From positions 7,099,751-7,163,750 of the forward strand of contig NC_084810.1 of assembly GCF_963583255.1 (NCBI RefSeq): a stretch of DNA of 64,000 nucleotides. Reading direction: 5' to 3'. A program made the position numbers and the translations under genes. The stretch comes from Pyrus communis. Taxonomy: Eukaryota > Streptophyta > Magnoliopsida > Rosales > Rosaceae. Positions within the stretch are counted from its first letter, which is position 1, and every line of letters begins with the position of its first letter. The notes below the pieces were generated by a model, which was not told the DNA's origin, searched no databases, and saw only the letters and a list, made by a program, of their open reading frames with translations. Shown here piece by piece: positions 23,790-34,892 of the stretch.

Positions 23790-23880
23790 CACTCCAAAAT
23801 TCTCATTCTACACTCCTCAAAAGTGTATTTTTCTTTCTAAATATAGAAAGTTTGGAGTCTAGAATGAGAAATTTGGAGTG
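23790..23880. mobile_element. Palindromic MITE, 91 bp
   Basis: CACTCCAAAATTCTCATTCTA on the left pairs almost perfectly with the right end (complement CACTCCAAATTTCTCATTCTA). The whole unit is one long stem with a tiny loop around 23837. The outer bases are TA-rich. The family is unknown. Confidence 0.65.
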
Positions 23881-24286
23881 TCAATACCAATTCCCTCAAA
23901 TATCTCCAATTTGCAAAAGTGATTGTCAAGTGGAACGAAACACCCACAAAACACGAATGTATTTTTTATTTTTTTTTCCCCCATAAAAAATTCGAAAAAC
24001 TTACTCAATTATCCTACCATTTTTTGCATGGATTTTTCTTGCAAATGTGCCTTTTAAAAAAAAAATAATTATTGTTACTAAGGGAAAAGAAAAGGGTTCG
24101 AAATTATTACAACAATTTTAGGGAGGGGAGAGTTTTAAACTCGGGATGCATTGATAGAAACCAACACCCTATCCACTAAAATCTTAGATGACATACAATA
24201 AAAGGAAGGACGACTATGTTGGGGATCGAATCTTAATCACGCCCCTTAATTCTTCTTTTATTTACTTAGTCTAATGAATTAAAATT

Positions 24287-25605
24287 GGTTAATTACACTA
24301 ATACCCCCTGAGGTTTTTCGTGTTTTCACAAAAACCCCTCACGTTTAAGAAATATCACAAACACCCCCTAAGGTTTTAATTCACTTTCACATAATCCCTT
24401 TAAAGACAGATATAAACTAGTAATTAATTACTTAAAAAAATATTTATAAATAAAATAAGTCTAGAAAAATGTTAAATTAACTAAAATTACATGAAACACC
24501 ATTAAATAAAGGGAGTTTTAACGAAAAGCCCACGGTACTGTTCACTTTAACGAAAAACCACATTTTTACACTAAAAAGTCAATCCTGGTACTATTCACTT
24601 TACCATTTATTTTGTCTTTATCATTAAAACTCAAAGTTTTCAAGCCATTTTCATTAGTTTTCCTTTAAATAAAACAAAAGAAACCCTATGAAGCCATCTA
24701 CTAATGAGATGCTTCAAGATCGGCATTCTTTTCAAAGGATCTAGTCCCCGTTCTTAAGTCATCACCACAAATGGATCAAGAACATTCCAAAATCCCAACA
24801 ATGATGCCACACAGACCGGTCGCAGCTTGACACATTTACACGACGGTCAGCTAGATTATCCATTGTTTCTTAGCCACGATTTGATCAGAATCACCCTCGT
24901 TAAGTGAAGAAAACCCTCAAACGCAATGCACATACCATTTATATATTAATACACCCTTCAACCCGTTGTTCTTTATCGTGGAAGATTTCCCTCGCCAGCC
25001 TCTGCAACTGCTTCTTCAACATCGCCACTTTGGCCATTGTCGTCATATCAAAGTGGAAAATGGCCGTCTTTGCAATTCCGATTGTTTTTTGTTTTGTATT
25101 TTGGTGGATTTTTTTATTTCTGGGAAATTAAAATGATCAATGAAATCTTTGTTTCCGGTAAATTATAAACAATATTAGGAGAATTTCTCGTTATCGTAGT
25201 ATATGTTCTTTTTCGTTCTACTTCCATTCTCGCAAAGAGAGTATGAATCAGACCAAAAAATATAAAGAGAATAATTATGGAACTTGAAATTATTGAAGGA
25301 AGCCACCAGTAGTCAAATACCAAAACCGTAAACCCAACAGACACGTATCCCAGAATTCAAAGCCACGAAGAATTCTACAATTTGGCCATTTTTAATGTTT
25401 AATGTGATTCTTTTTAATTTGATTTCTTTTTCTATTTATTTATAAAGATTTTTTATTTTAAGTAATTAACTACAAGGGTATATACATCTTTAGAGGGGTT
25501 ATGTGAAAGTAAATTAAAACCTCAGGGGTATTAGTGATATTTATCAAACGTGAGGGGTTTTTATGAAAACACAAAAAACCTCAGAAAGTGTTAGTGTAAT
25601 TAACC
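24287..25605. mobile_element. Long-TIR Mutator-like non-autonomous element, 1.3 kb
   Basis: Ends GGTTAATTACACTAA and its inverse begin terminal inverted repeats of about 150 bp with words such as 'cccctcacgttt', 'aaggttttaatt' and 'actttcacataa'. The flanking words tgaattaaaat (24275-24285) and tgaatcaaaat (25606-25616) differ at one base and fit a Mutator-type 9-11 bp target duplication. The interior has no convincing gene but carries a smaller MITE at 24511-24664. Confidence 0.75.
24511..24664 (+). mobile_element. 154-bp MITE nested in the long-TIR element
   Basis: Ends GGGAGTTTTAACGAAAAG and (complement) AGGAAAACTAATGAAAA. Flanked by a perfect 9-bp duplication TTAAATAAA (24502-24510 and 24665-24673), pointing to Mutator-type mobilisation. 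Two more copies lie head to head at 61171-61501. Confidence 0.82.
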
Positions 25606-26690
25606 TGAATCAAAATGAAACATGAGAGTGTAACAACTAAGTGAAATGTATAAACAACTAATGGCATGCCAATATTGAAAGCGAAGCAAGATGAAATTTG
25701 AAAACCGAGATCCAATAGGTAACGGAGGAGTAGTCCAACTCTCCTAACTTTTGGATGTGCGAAACTCTCCATATTATGATATTAGATCTTAGTTCTGCCT
25801 ACATATGAACCTAACGATTGTACGTGTCCCGTGTCACTTTATTTGTGTTTTGAACGTGTTTCACTTAACCAACCAGATTATTCAACTTGAAGTCTTGAAG
25901 CGACCGGAAATTGCAGAGGCTGGCAGATTGTTGCACTTTCATATGCTGTCGTATATCAGGTAGTTCTCTTACCAAGCCAAGTTCGTCTCCCAGACTCACA
26001 CATCTTTTCCCCTCTCACTTCCTCAGACCCAGATTCTGCGATAGCAAACTTTATTTACCAAATATAGAGTAGTCATTGAACTGATTCAACCACCCACCCA
26101 CCAACCCACACCCGCGAGGAAGATGACTGACTTAGCAGAATGGCGAGCTGTGTATACTGGAAAGAAAGATAAGCTCAATCTCATGGAATTATATAAAGGT
26201 TGAAAACGGAAGTCGGAAGCGGAAGAGACAGAGGAAATGATAGATAATTAGATATCAGAAATAACAGAGAAGCATCTCAATCAGAATTCAGAAATGGGAA
26301 GAAGGGAGGAACTGAGAAGGTTTTAGTATTAGGGTAATTTAGTCTTTGGAACATAAATTTTGGTTAGTTTTATAAAAAGTAGAGTAGGTCATATTAAAAT
26401 ACGTGTTCTCTGAAATGGCTATATTTCTAAATTTCCCTCGAGTCTTTATGTATTTGTTTTACAAGGTGGTGGTGGTAGATAGATTACAATTGTTTGGGTT
26501 TTACATTTGGCAAGAGTAGACTCCATCCGAAGCAACATGGGATTTTGATTTGATTATTTCAAGGGAGAGCATTTTCCATCACTCAACAACAAGGGAGAGC
26601 ATTTTGATTTTGATTTGATTTGATTTGATTTGATTATTCCCGAGTAGAATCTGTTGTGGAGGATTAACGCACTAAATCGCTGACTTAGAG
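25606..26690. other. Upstream region of the PPR gene
   Basis: No gene recognised. The segment near 26120-26330 has short open frames but no known domain and might be a transcribed leader. A pentanucleotide run of GATTT units lies at about 26605-26637, just before the PPR leader. Confidence 0.4.
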
Positions 26691-28529
26691 ATGCGGGCAA
26701 CGATTGCTGCTTCTTCTTCTTCTTTGAAGGTTGGTTATGGCAGCAGAAGCAGCACCGCCAGACTCAGACTCAGAGGTATGCTGCCTTGTCTTCTTCTTTC
26801 TTCTTCTGTTGTTGTTTTCTTCAACAATTATTTGGCTTTGTTTCATTCTCGGTCTTCTAAATCGACCGAATCTAGAAACACCCAACAACACCAGCTTGTT
26901 AAAATCAGTAATGTTGAGGATGCGCTCAATGTGTTCGACGAAATGCTTCAAAGGCGTCCTCTGCCTTCCGTTGCCCCTTTCAACCAAATCTTGACTCAAC
27001 TTGCCAAGTTGAAACATTATTCGGCAGTCATCTCCTTGAATAATAAAATGGGTGTGTCGGGAATTCGTCCTGATATTTATAGTCTGAATATTATCATTAA
27101 CTGCTTTTGCCATTTGCACCGGATGGGGTTTGGTTTGTCAGTCTTGGGAAACTTCTTCAAATTGGGTTTTGAACCAAATGTCACGACCTGCAACACTCTA
27201 ATCAACGGTTTTCTTCTCCAGAATAGAGAGGCCGAGGCAGCAGCACTTTTCAACAGAATGTTGGACAGTGGTAATTGCAAGCCGGATGTGGTTACTTTCG
27301 GTACCCTAGTAAAGGGCCTTTGCGCGAAAGGTAACAACACTGCAGCAATCCAATTGCTTAAGAAGATGGGAGAAGGGGCTTGCAAGCCTAACATAGTTAT
27401 TTATAGCACGATTATCGACAGTCTTTGCAAAGATACTCTAGTTGCCGACGCACTGAACCTCTTCTCAGAAATGACGAGTAAGGGTATTGCCCCAAATGTC
27501 CTGACCTATACCTCTGTGATTCATGGAGTTTGCAAATTACAGGATTGGAAAGAAGCTACAAGATTGTTGAATGAAATGGTGAGTAAACATATCTTTCCAA
27601 ATGTGTCCACCTTTAATGTCTTGGTTGATACATTTTGTAAAGAGGGAATGGTCCAAGAAGCAAGGAGCGTGATCAAAATGATGATTCAAAGAGGTATCGA
27701 ACCTGATACGATTACTTACAATTCGTTTATGGATGGGTATTGTTTGCGAGGAGAAATGGACGAGGCGAAAAAGGTTTTTGAAGAGATATTTAGCACAGGA
27801 TGCATGGTTAATGCTCGTAGTTATAGCATATTGATAAACGGCTATTGTAAGCTTAAAAGGATAGATGATGCCCGGATACTTTTTCTGGAAATGTCTCAAA
27901 GGGGAATTGTTCCAAATATGGTTATTTATAACACTCTTATAGATGGGTTTTGCAAGATGGGAAAACTACAAGATGCACATAACTTGTTCTCTCAAATGCA
28001 AGCTTTAGGCCAACTTCCAAATACTCAAACTTATTCTATTTTACTGGATGGCCTTTGTAAAAACCAACAATTTCCCGAGGCAGTTGAATTGTTGGACGAG
28101 ATGGAGGAAAAGAAGTTGGATTTTAATATTGTAACTTACAGTATTCTTATTCAAGGTTTGTGCAGAGCTGAAAAAGTTGAATATGCATGGGATCTCTTTC
28201 GGAGTTTGTCATCGAAAGGAGTTCAACCTGATGTCAGGTCATATAATATAATGATTAGTGGATTTTGTAATGGGGGGCTAACATGTAAGGCAGAAAACTT
28301 GCTAAGGGAAATGGAAGAGAGAGGTCGTTCTCCAAATGGTTGCACGTACAACACAATTATCCGAGGGTTTTTCAATAACAACGACATATCAAGGGCGGTG
28401 AGGCTTATTCAAGAAATGGTGGAGAGGGGTTTTTCTGCAGATGCATCAACCACGGAGTTGATCGTTAATTTATTGTCCAAAGATGAAGTAGATCCTGCTT
28501 TGTTGGCATTTATAGAAAGTCCGCAATGA
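26691..28529 (+). CDS. P-type pentatricopeptide repeat protein, restorer-of-fertility-like
   Basis: An organellar RNA-binding protein that would control stability or processing of a specific mitochondrial (less likely plastid) transcript. A single exon of 612 residues, as is usual for PPR genes. The first 60 residues are rich in Ser, Arg and Ala with few acidic residues, fitting a mitochondrial presequence. From about residue 96 fourteen repeats follow almost without gaps, 35 residues each (the third has 36), with P-type consensus such as VTYNTLIDGFCK and ending PN or PD. There is no E, DYW or SMR domain, so RNA editing is not predicted. The opening ISNVEDALNVFDEMLQRRP is typical of the RFL clade. 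A truncated copy of its C-terminus lies at 32426. The first Met is used because the basic leader begins there. Confidence 0.92.
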   Translation: MRATIAASSSSLKVGYGSRSSTARLRLRGMLPCLLLSSSVVVFFNNYLALFHSRSSKSTESRNTQQHQLVKISNVEDALNVFDEMLQRRPLPSVAPFNQILTQLAKLKHYSAVISLNNKMGVSGIRPDIYSLNIIINCFCHLHRMGFGLSVLGNFFKLGFEPNVTTCNTLINGFLLQNREAEAAALFNRMLDSGNCKPDVVTFGTLVKGLCAKGNNTAAIQLLKKMGEGACKPNIVIYSTIIDSLCKDTLVADALNLFSEMTSKGIAPNVLTYTSVIHGVCKLQDWKEATRLLNEMVSKHIFPNVSTFNVLVDTFCKEGMVQEARSVIKMMIQRGIEPDTITYNSFMDGYCLRGEMDEAKKVFEEIFSTGCMVNARSYSILINGYCKLKRIDDARILFLEMSQRGIVPNMVIYNTLIDGFCKMGKLQDAHNLFSQMQALGQLPNTQTYSILLDGLCKNQQFPEAVELLDEMEEKKLDFNIVTYSILIQGLCRAEKVEYAWDLFRSLSSKGVQPDVRSYNIMISGFCNGGLTCKAENLLREMEERGRSPNGCTYNTIIRGFFNNNDISRAVRLIQEMVERGFSADASTTELIVNLLSKDEVDPALLAFIESPQ

Positions 28530-28990
28530 AACTAATTTGCATCTTTGCGGTTTAGACAAGTTTCGGGGCTTCCTTCCCTTGAATGCTGCATTGGAGGGAG
28601 TTGTTCCGCTATTGAGTCCAGTTCGAGTAGCCATTCATTCATGTATCGCCTAGTGATGTATGATACGTTTTAGTAATTTAATCTATCAAGTGGCAGAGCA
28701 ACTTTTATGTTAATCTTTTAAGATGATGAAATATGTTGGAGAAGCAGAGTATCTGGACTGCTATGAAATTTGTAAACGTATTTATGGCTTGGTTTAACTC
28801 CTCTTTTATTTTTTTTGTTAATAATTCTGTTAAGCATATGAGTCTGATGGAAGAAGCAATGGAGGAAGTGATAGCTACAGGAGTAGGACTCAATCCATTT
28901 TTAAAATTCTGCACTTCCTCCAACACCAGATACAATATAGACATCTGATCAAATAAAAAAATAAAAAAACAAAAAACCAAATAATATTTT
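28530..28990. other. 3' flank of the PPR gene
   Basis: The first 135 bases (28530-28663) are duplicated after the PPR pseudogene (32877-33010). Short open frames on both strands from 28705 are not credible genes. Confidence 0.5.
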
Positions 28991-29312
28991 ATTACAATTA
29001 CGCAAATGAACACGGGGATTTAAGTGATTCATCAAATCGGCTACATCTACGAGGGCTTGTTTTCATTTGTATTTCACTATGTAAGATAATCTTACTGAAA
29101 TGTTGGTTTAATGATGCTATTTGTTGTTGGAAGTCAAACTCCACAGTAACACGGTGGCGATCAGACACCGGAGAGGTGATGGAGACAGACCGTGTTGGTT
29201 GCCTAGATCATTTGGGATGTTACAATTACACAAATGAACACGGGGATTTAAGTGGTTCACCAAATCAGCTACATCCACGAGAGCTTGTTTGCGTTCATAT
29301 TTCACTATATAA
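28991..29312. repeat. Direct repeat, two 93-bp copies 229 bp apart
   Basis: 28991-29084 and 29220-29312 share 'ttacaattac', 'aaatgaacacggggattt', 'gctacatc' and 'ttcacta'. About 88% alike by eye. Probably parts of a transposon end; no gene lies between them. Confidence 0.82.
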
Positions 29313-29718
29313 TGCCATGAAAAGTGATCTAAAGTGTATACATAACGTAAAAGGAATAGATGATGGGGAGAGAGGAGAAATCTTTCTTGTTGGTGTGTTC
29401 TTCCTTCGGTAACTCGGTTCTTGCTCTTCCTTAAAGGGTTGGCTGAACTGTCTGCGTCAGGATATAGAACATCTTTGAAATTGACGTTGAAAGGTTCGTG
29501 AACACTACAAGTCGAGGCCCGTAGGCACTCCTACTCTAACTTCCGCAAACTTCCTCTTATAATCTAATTTCATAATTCTACATATATAAAACAAACAAAA
29601 AGCACAACTAATCAATCACATTATCAACTAACAAGACCATATTAATCTGCTCTGTTTTGCGCTGAATCATAGTTTGTGTATTGATAATATGTGGTATAAA
29701 TTAATAAAAATGCTACAC

Positions 29719-29721
<3 letters not shown>
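29313..29721. other. Gene-free stretch
   Basis: Nothing recognised. Confidence 0.5.

Positions 29722-29772
<51 letters not shown>
29722..29772. repeat. (GA)n microsatellite
   Basis: About 25 uninterrupted GA dinucleotides. Confidence 0.95.
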
Positions 29773-29775
<3 letters not shown>

Positions 29776-30003
29776 CGTTTACAGAAACGGTTTGAGTAGG
29801 AGTTGCAATAGCCATCTGCAAAATATTTAAAAGAAAATGTGATTAATAAGATGCTCTTTCCTTAAGGTGTTTGACATAATATACAAACACGTATCACACT
29901 TACGAAAGGAACAAAGTAATGTAAAAGCTGTGTAAAAACACTAGATAAATTTTAATGCAAAAGTGATATAATTGTATATCATGATAAAAATGAACATGAA
30001 AGC

Positions 30004-30189
30004 ATGGGCAATGACGACAACAACAGTGGTGAGGGCAATAGTGGTAGGGGTGGCAACAACGACGATGGTGGCGGTTGTGGTGGCAATAGTGGTGGTTGTG
30101 TTTATGGTGGTGGTGGTGGTGGTGGTTGTGGCGGCAACAATGGTTGTGCCAGTTGTCATTGTGGTGGTAGTGGTGGTAATGGTGGCGGG
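30004..30189. repeat. GGT/GGC trinucleotide-rich tract
   Basis: Degenerate repeats of ggt, ggc and aac triplets. The plus strand can be read as a Gly/Asn-rich peptide and the minus strand as a His-rich one. All reflect the simple repeat, so no gene is called. It directly abuts an LTR-like end at 30190. Confidence 0.7.
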
Positions 30190-32090
30190 TGACACATCCC
30201 GATCTCGATGTCCGAGGGACATTGGGATGGTCACGTGCTAGCCAACACCCGAGGGTGACGCAAGCCATTTAATGGATGCATATGCCGAGAACATGTGAAA
30301 CATGCACATAAATTTCGCTTGTAACTACACAAAGTAATATTCAAATATAAGTCTTACAAAATACAATAATAATATTCAATTGCCAACAATGAATATAATG
30401 ATAATGCATGACATGTTCAGAGCATACAACTTATCCAGAGTACAAGCGAAAGGTAAAATAGAGAGGTGCTATTACAATAGATGTCAAAGCAGAGAGGATG
30501 ATATGAAATCACTGGTAGGAGAATGCCTTGTAGCTCGGATCGTACGCCTCGTAGCTCGGATCGTACGCCTCGTTCCTATGTCCTGAGGGGGCGCAAAACA
30601 AACATGTGTGGACCAAGTTGATATATATATAATACTGAAACAGTTATTCAACATACTAACCCCCAAAGTTTTATGAAAACTCATAGCATAATATGTAATA
30701 GGTTCTTCGAAAACCCTAGGATGCCATAAAACGTTTCATAAAATATATATCGTATAATGTGCTAAATAATGGTATCATGTATCAGTATCTCACGGCCGAA
30801 GCCACCAACCTACGACTGGTCGAAGCCAATATAAGTATCTCGCCCGTAGGCAGAACAGTGACTACTAGATATGCACAAAAACATTGAATATAATCTTTCC
30901 AACATAGGTACATATATCTCAAAAATATCTTCATAGCATATAGTTATCCATCATATATACTACAAAGAACATAAGTTCGATAAAGTATGGTATTCCAAAA
31001 TATTCTTAGTAAAGCATGATAATAATAAAGTGTAAATATAATTTACTCATAAAACGTAACCATTAAATCATGTTTTTCATGTATGCATTTCTACTATTAA
31101 AACATGCATTTTAGAAGGGGTCCACTCACAGATACTCCGTTGTCAAAGAGCCGTGTGAAATAGGAATGATAGAATCGCCGCTAATAAATGCAACCTAAGC
31201 ACATAAAGGGTCCAATTAATAATACTATACTCAAACGATTGAATTTCAGAAAAAGGACGTCATAAACGGATTCAGGACATCGAAATTAGCCTAGAAGGGG
31301 TCTCGACTGAAACTTGAAAAAGTCAACAGTAACGGTCAACGGTCAGCGTTGTTAGAAGTCAATGGTCAACGGGTCCGGATCAGTGGGTCGAGTCACAGGC
31401 CAGATCAACCAGGTCAACCAGGTCGAGTTAACTGGGTTGGGTTGAGGGCTAGTGGGTCACTTCCATAGCCCAAAAGCCTGGGGTCACTTGGGTTTAATGG
31501 GCCTAGAGCCTGAAAGCCCGGCTGAAAGGATTTGATTGGGTTGGCTTAGTGGGCTGAAGCCCTTAGTTCTAAACGACCCTAAGGCCCAGGTCCAAAGGTT
31601 TAACAGGTTTATTAAATGAGTTTGGGCTTTGGGGGTATTGGGTTGGGTTTAGGGCTTAATGGGCCTGGGTTTGATGGGTTAAGGGTTTTGGGTTTCCGAG
31701 TGTGGGTCAACTGACCCATTTTCGTCAAGAACAAAGGCCGGAGCCTCTCGAGCTTCGGTCGATGCCAATTGGCCACATTAACCTACGATCTAGCATCTAA
31801 AATAAAGATAGAGACAAGAGGGAGCGTTTGGTACCTTCAATTCGCCGTGAAATGGTCGGAGCTGGCCGAACTTGGGTTCACCGGGGGTTCTTTGTGTTCC
31901 ACAGAGGTGAGGAGAGAGAGATTGTGTGCTACCATGGTGGTGAGTGTGGTGGTGTCACGTCGATGGATTTCCTTGGGTGTGGGGGTGTCTAGGTGTGTAG
32001 GTGTCGATTGGGAAAGGGAGAGAGTGAGCTACAAGAGAGATTCTCAAACAAATGTAAACAACCAAATCCTTTTAGATAGTAAACAATATT
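30190..32090 (-). mobile_element. LTR-like relic of a Gypsy element
   Basis: Starts TGACACATCCCGA, the complement of an LTR 3' end of the 'GGGATGTGTCA' type, and continues for 1.9 kb without real open frames, becoming G- and T-rich (31320-32000). A 21-bp tandem pair (gtagctcggatcgtacgcctc) is at about 30530-30571. The right boundary is vague and no target duplication was found, so it may be truncated. Confidence 0.42.
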
Positions 32091-32425
32091 AACGTCGTTC
32101 TTAATTTATCAATACAAATAAGTTATAATTGTTGACGGCGATGTTTTATGTCATGAAAACATCATATAATAGGCTCATTATCAATAAAAACAAAGATATA
32201 GCTCTCAATATCAACAACGATACTATTACGCAATCATTAATCTACCATTTCAATGAAAGTGTACGGATTCTCCAACATTCACTAGTGAGGGGAATTACTT
32301 AATATATCCCAACTTAATGACTAACTTTTATTAAGACATCACTATTTTCCTGTTATTTTTCTAGTCACAGCCTCTTCAAATAAGAAGTTGTAACTCCCAC
32401 AAGCTTAATTCACAACTTCTTTGAG

Positions 32426-32876
32426 ATGGTTGTTTTACAATTGGAAGAGATTGAGGGAAAGAAGTTGGATTTTGATATTGTAACTTACAATATTATTATT
32501 CAAGGTTTGTGCAGAGCTGAAAAAGTTGAATATGCATGGGATCTCTTTCGTAGTTTGTCATCAAAAGGAATTCAACCTGATGTCTGGTCATATAATATAA
32601 TGATTAGTGGATTTTGTAATGGGGGGCTAGCATGCAGGCAGAAAACTTGCTAAGGGAAATGGAAGAGAGAGGTCGTTCTCCAGATGGTTGCACATACAAC
32701 ACAATTATCTGAGGGTTTTTCAATAACAACGACACATCAAGGGCGGTGAGGCTTATTCAAGAAATGGTGGAGAGGGGTTTTTCTGCAGATGCATCAACTG
32801 CGGAGTTGATCGTTAATTTATTGTCTGAAGATGAAGTAGATCTTGCTTTGTTAGCATTTATAGAAAGTCCGCAATG
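32426..32876 (+). pseudogene. C-terminal fragment of a duplicated PPR gene
   Basis: Aligns with the last 450 bases of the intact PPR gene (from about 28079) at about 93% identity by eye, covering the last three repeats and the C-terminus. It is broken by a 1-base deletion near 32635 (gcatgcaggcag against acatgtaaggcag) and by CGA to TGA at 32710-32712. The homology runs on through the 3' flank to about 33011. The 5' three quarters are absent; an LTR relic lies upstream. The flanking 32091-32425 holds nothing recognisable. Confidence 0.9.
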
Positions 32877-33011
32877 AAACTGATTTGCATCTTTGCAGTT
32901 TAGACAAGTTTGGGGGCTTCCTTCCCTTGAATGTTGCATTGGAGAGTGTTGCTCCACTGCTGAGTCGAATTCAGGTAACCATTCATTCGTGTATCGCCTA
33001 GTGATGTATGA

Positions 33012-34670
33012 TATCTGTAGCAATTCAAAATCTTTACAAAAGTAACAGAATCAACGAAATACAAACTTTCATTTGCTTCCTGCAACCACTCGTCAAGTAA
33101 AATACTCAAACATGCAGCCAATTAGAACACAACAACTCCCAAAAGCACAGTGAGTGATCATATTACGTACATAAATTTATTGTAGCAAAGCTTGTATTGG
33201 TGTTGTTTTGGTGTAACGTATAATTCTTATGCATGAGGATCAAGAAAGCAGTTGAGATTACTCTCGACACACGTGCTTATGCGTGACGTATTTTGAACTT
33301 AATACACACGTAAATTGTTTAGTTAACGTATATAATCTGCTCTGATATATTGGGCGAATAGGATGGACAACTGCTTGCTTCGAGAATCTCTCTTTGAAAA
33401 GAACAAAAGGATCGTAAGAAGCCATTTAAATTACATGTAAAATTTGTTAGTTCACATGTAACAAGTCAAATATTTTTCTAAAGAAATCAACTCAGCCTCA
33501 AGTTTACCAAATTCCACTATTGAATAATGAGTTTATCGTACTTGGCCATAAAAAGATTGAGTTTACTGTCATACCATTTATGTACAATCTGGTAATAAAA
33601 AATGAGAATTATTATGGGAATTGCTATTTTAACTTATCAACTTGCACTTTATTAAGACTCATTTAGAAGTGCTTTTAAATAATTAAAACCATTTTTTTTT
33701 AAACAAACAAAATGTTCCAAGGTTCCAAAAACACTTCAATTGCATTTTCACGATTCACTTGTATTTTCACTAAAAATTGGTTTCAAAATTATTTTCACAA
33801 AAGTGTTTCTAGCCATCTTAAAAGCAGTCCCTAAATCATCAATACAACATTTTTAAATTCTCAATAACATCTCTTAAGAAACAATGTCTAACGTCTTTGA
33901 AAAAATTCGCGAAGCCAGTGAAATCTTAAAGTGTTTTTCTTTATAAGAAGACTGATTGATTCTTAAATATTCTTAAGGGGAAATGAGATTTTTAATGATT
34001 GGAAATGAAGAACAAGCAAAAAATAAACCAATTGAGGAAGAAAATTGGAAGAATTAATGTTTGGCCCTTTCAGCATGAACATGACCTCTTAACACTGATT
34101 TTTTTTATATCATACGTCAAAAGTGTAAAAGTGGATAATCACATTTTGAGAAGTTTAGTACTGAATTATCGTGCTTTAATGCACAAAAGTTGATTTTGTG
34201 AAATTCGTCATAACTACCGTGAAAGGAATTTCATTGTTGATAATTTGGTTTGTTTGGGTTCAGATTTTTTTTTAGCAAGCTCTACCTTCTTGTCTTGGCT
34301 TACTAGTTGCATATATAGTTGAGGTCTCGTGGCCTCGTGATATTCTTGTATAATATTTCCTTATCCTTCAGGATTATGCCCTATTGTCAACAAAAAAAAA
34401 AGGTGCATTTGTGTGTGTATGATGAATCGATTTTATATTATATATTTTACCCTATTTTTTGTATATTTTGGTGAAATTTTTATACTTTGATTTATTATTC
34501 CGATGTATGACTTCTGACTTCCTCTTGAGAAAAAGTGATCAAATAAACAAATTTAGGAGTAATTGGTAAAACTACATAAAATTGTTTAGGTGACGGCTGA
34601 ACCTAAGTGTCTCGTTACTCATATTTTATCAAACTAGTGTGTTGTTACAATTTGTTTTCCAAATTTTTTA
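33012..34670. other. Gene-free stretch with one MITE-like element
   Basis: About 33657-33835 has loosely inverted ends ('agaagtgcttttaaa' and the complement of 'cttaaaagcagtccc') of a common plant hAT-like MITE type. The remainder has nothing recognisable. Confidence 0.4.
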
Positions 34671-34851
34671 GGAAAATACCCCAAAATAGGACAATTTCTT
34701 AATCTTGGGACAAAAATAGGATAAACCGGCCATGCACAAGCTATGCACACCATGCACAAAACCGAAATTACTAAAATACCCACATATAAATGGGTTATTC
34801 CTCACTCTCTCCCCCATTTTCTGATTTCTCTCTTTCTCTACTCTCTCACCC

Positions 34852-34857
<6 letters not shown>

Positions 34858-34886
<29 letters not shown>
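34858..34886. repeat. (CT)n microsatellite
   Basis: Uninterrupted CT run within a longer pyrimidine-rich stretch of the outer MULE arm. Confidence 0.9.

Positions 34887-34892
<6 letters not shown>

Noticed and set aside
29900..30268. His-rich, Thr-rich, Val-rich and Gly-rich open frames on both strands
   Set aside because: All are translations of one GGT/ACC trinucleotide repeat in different frames.
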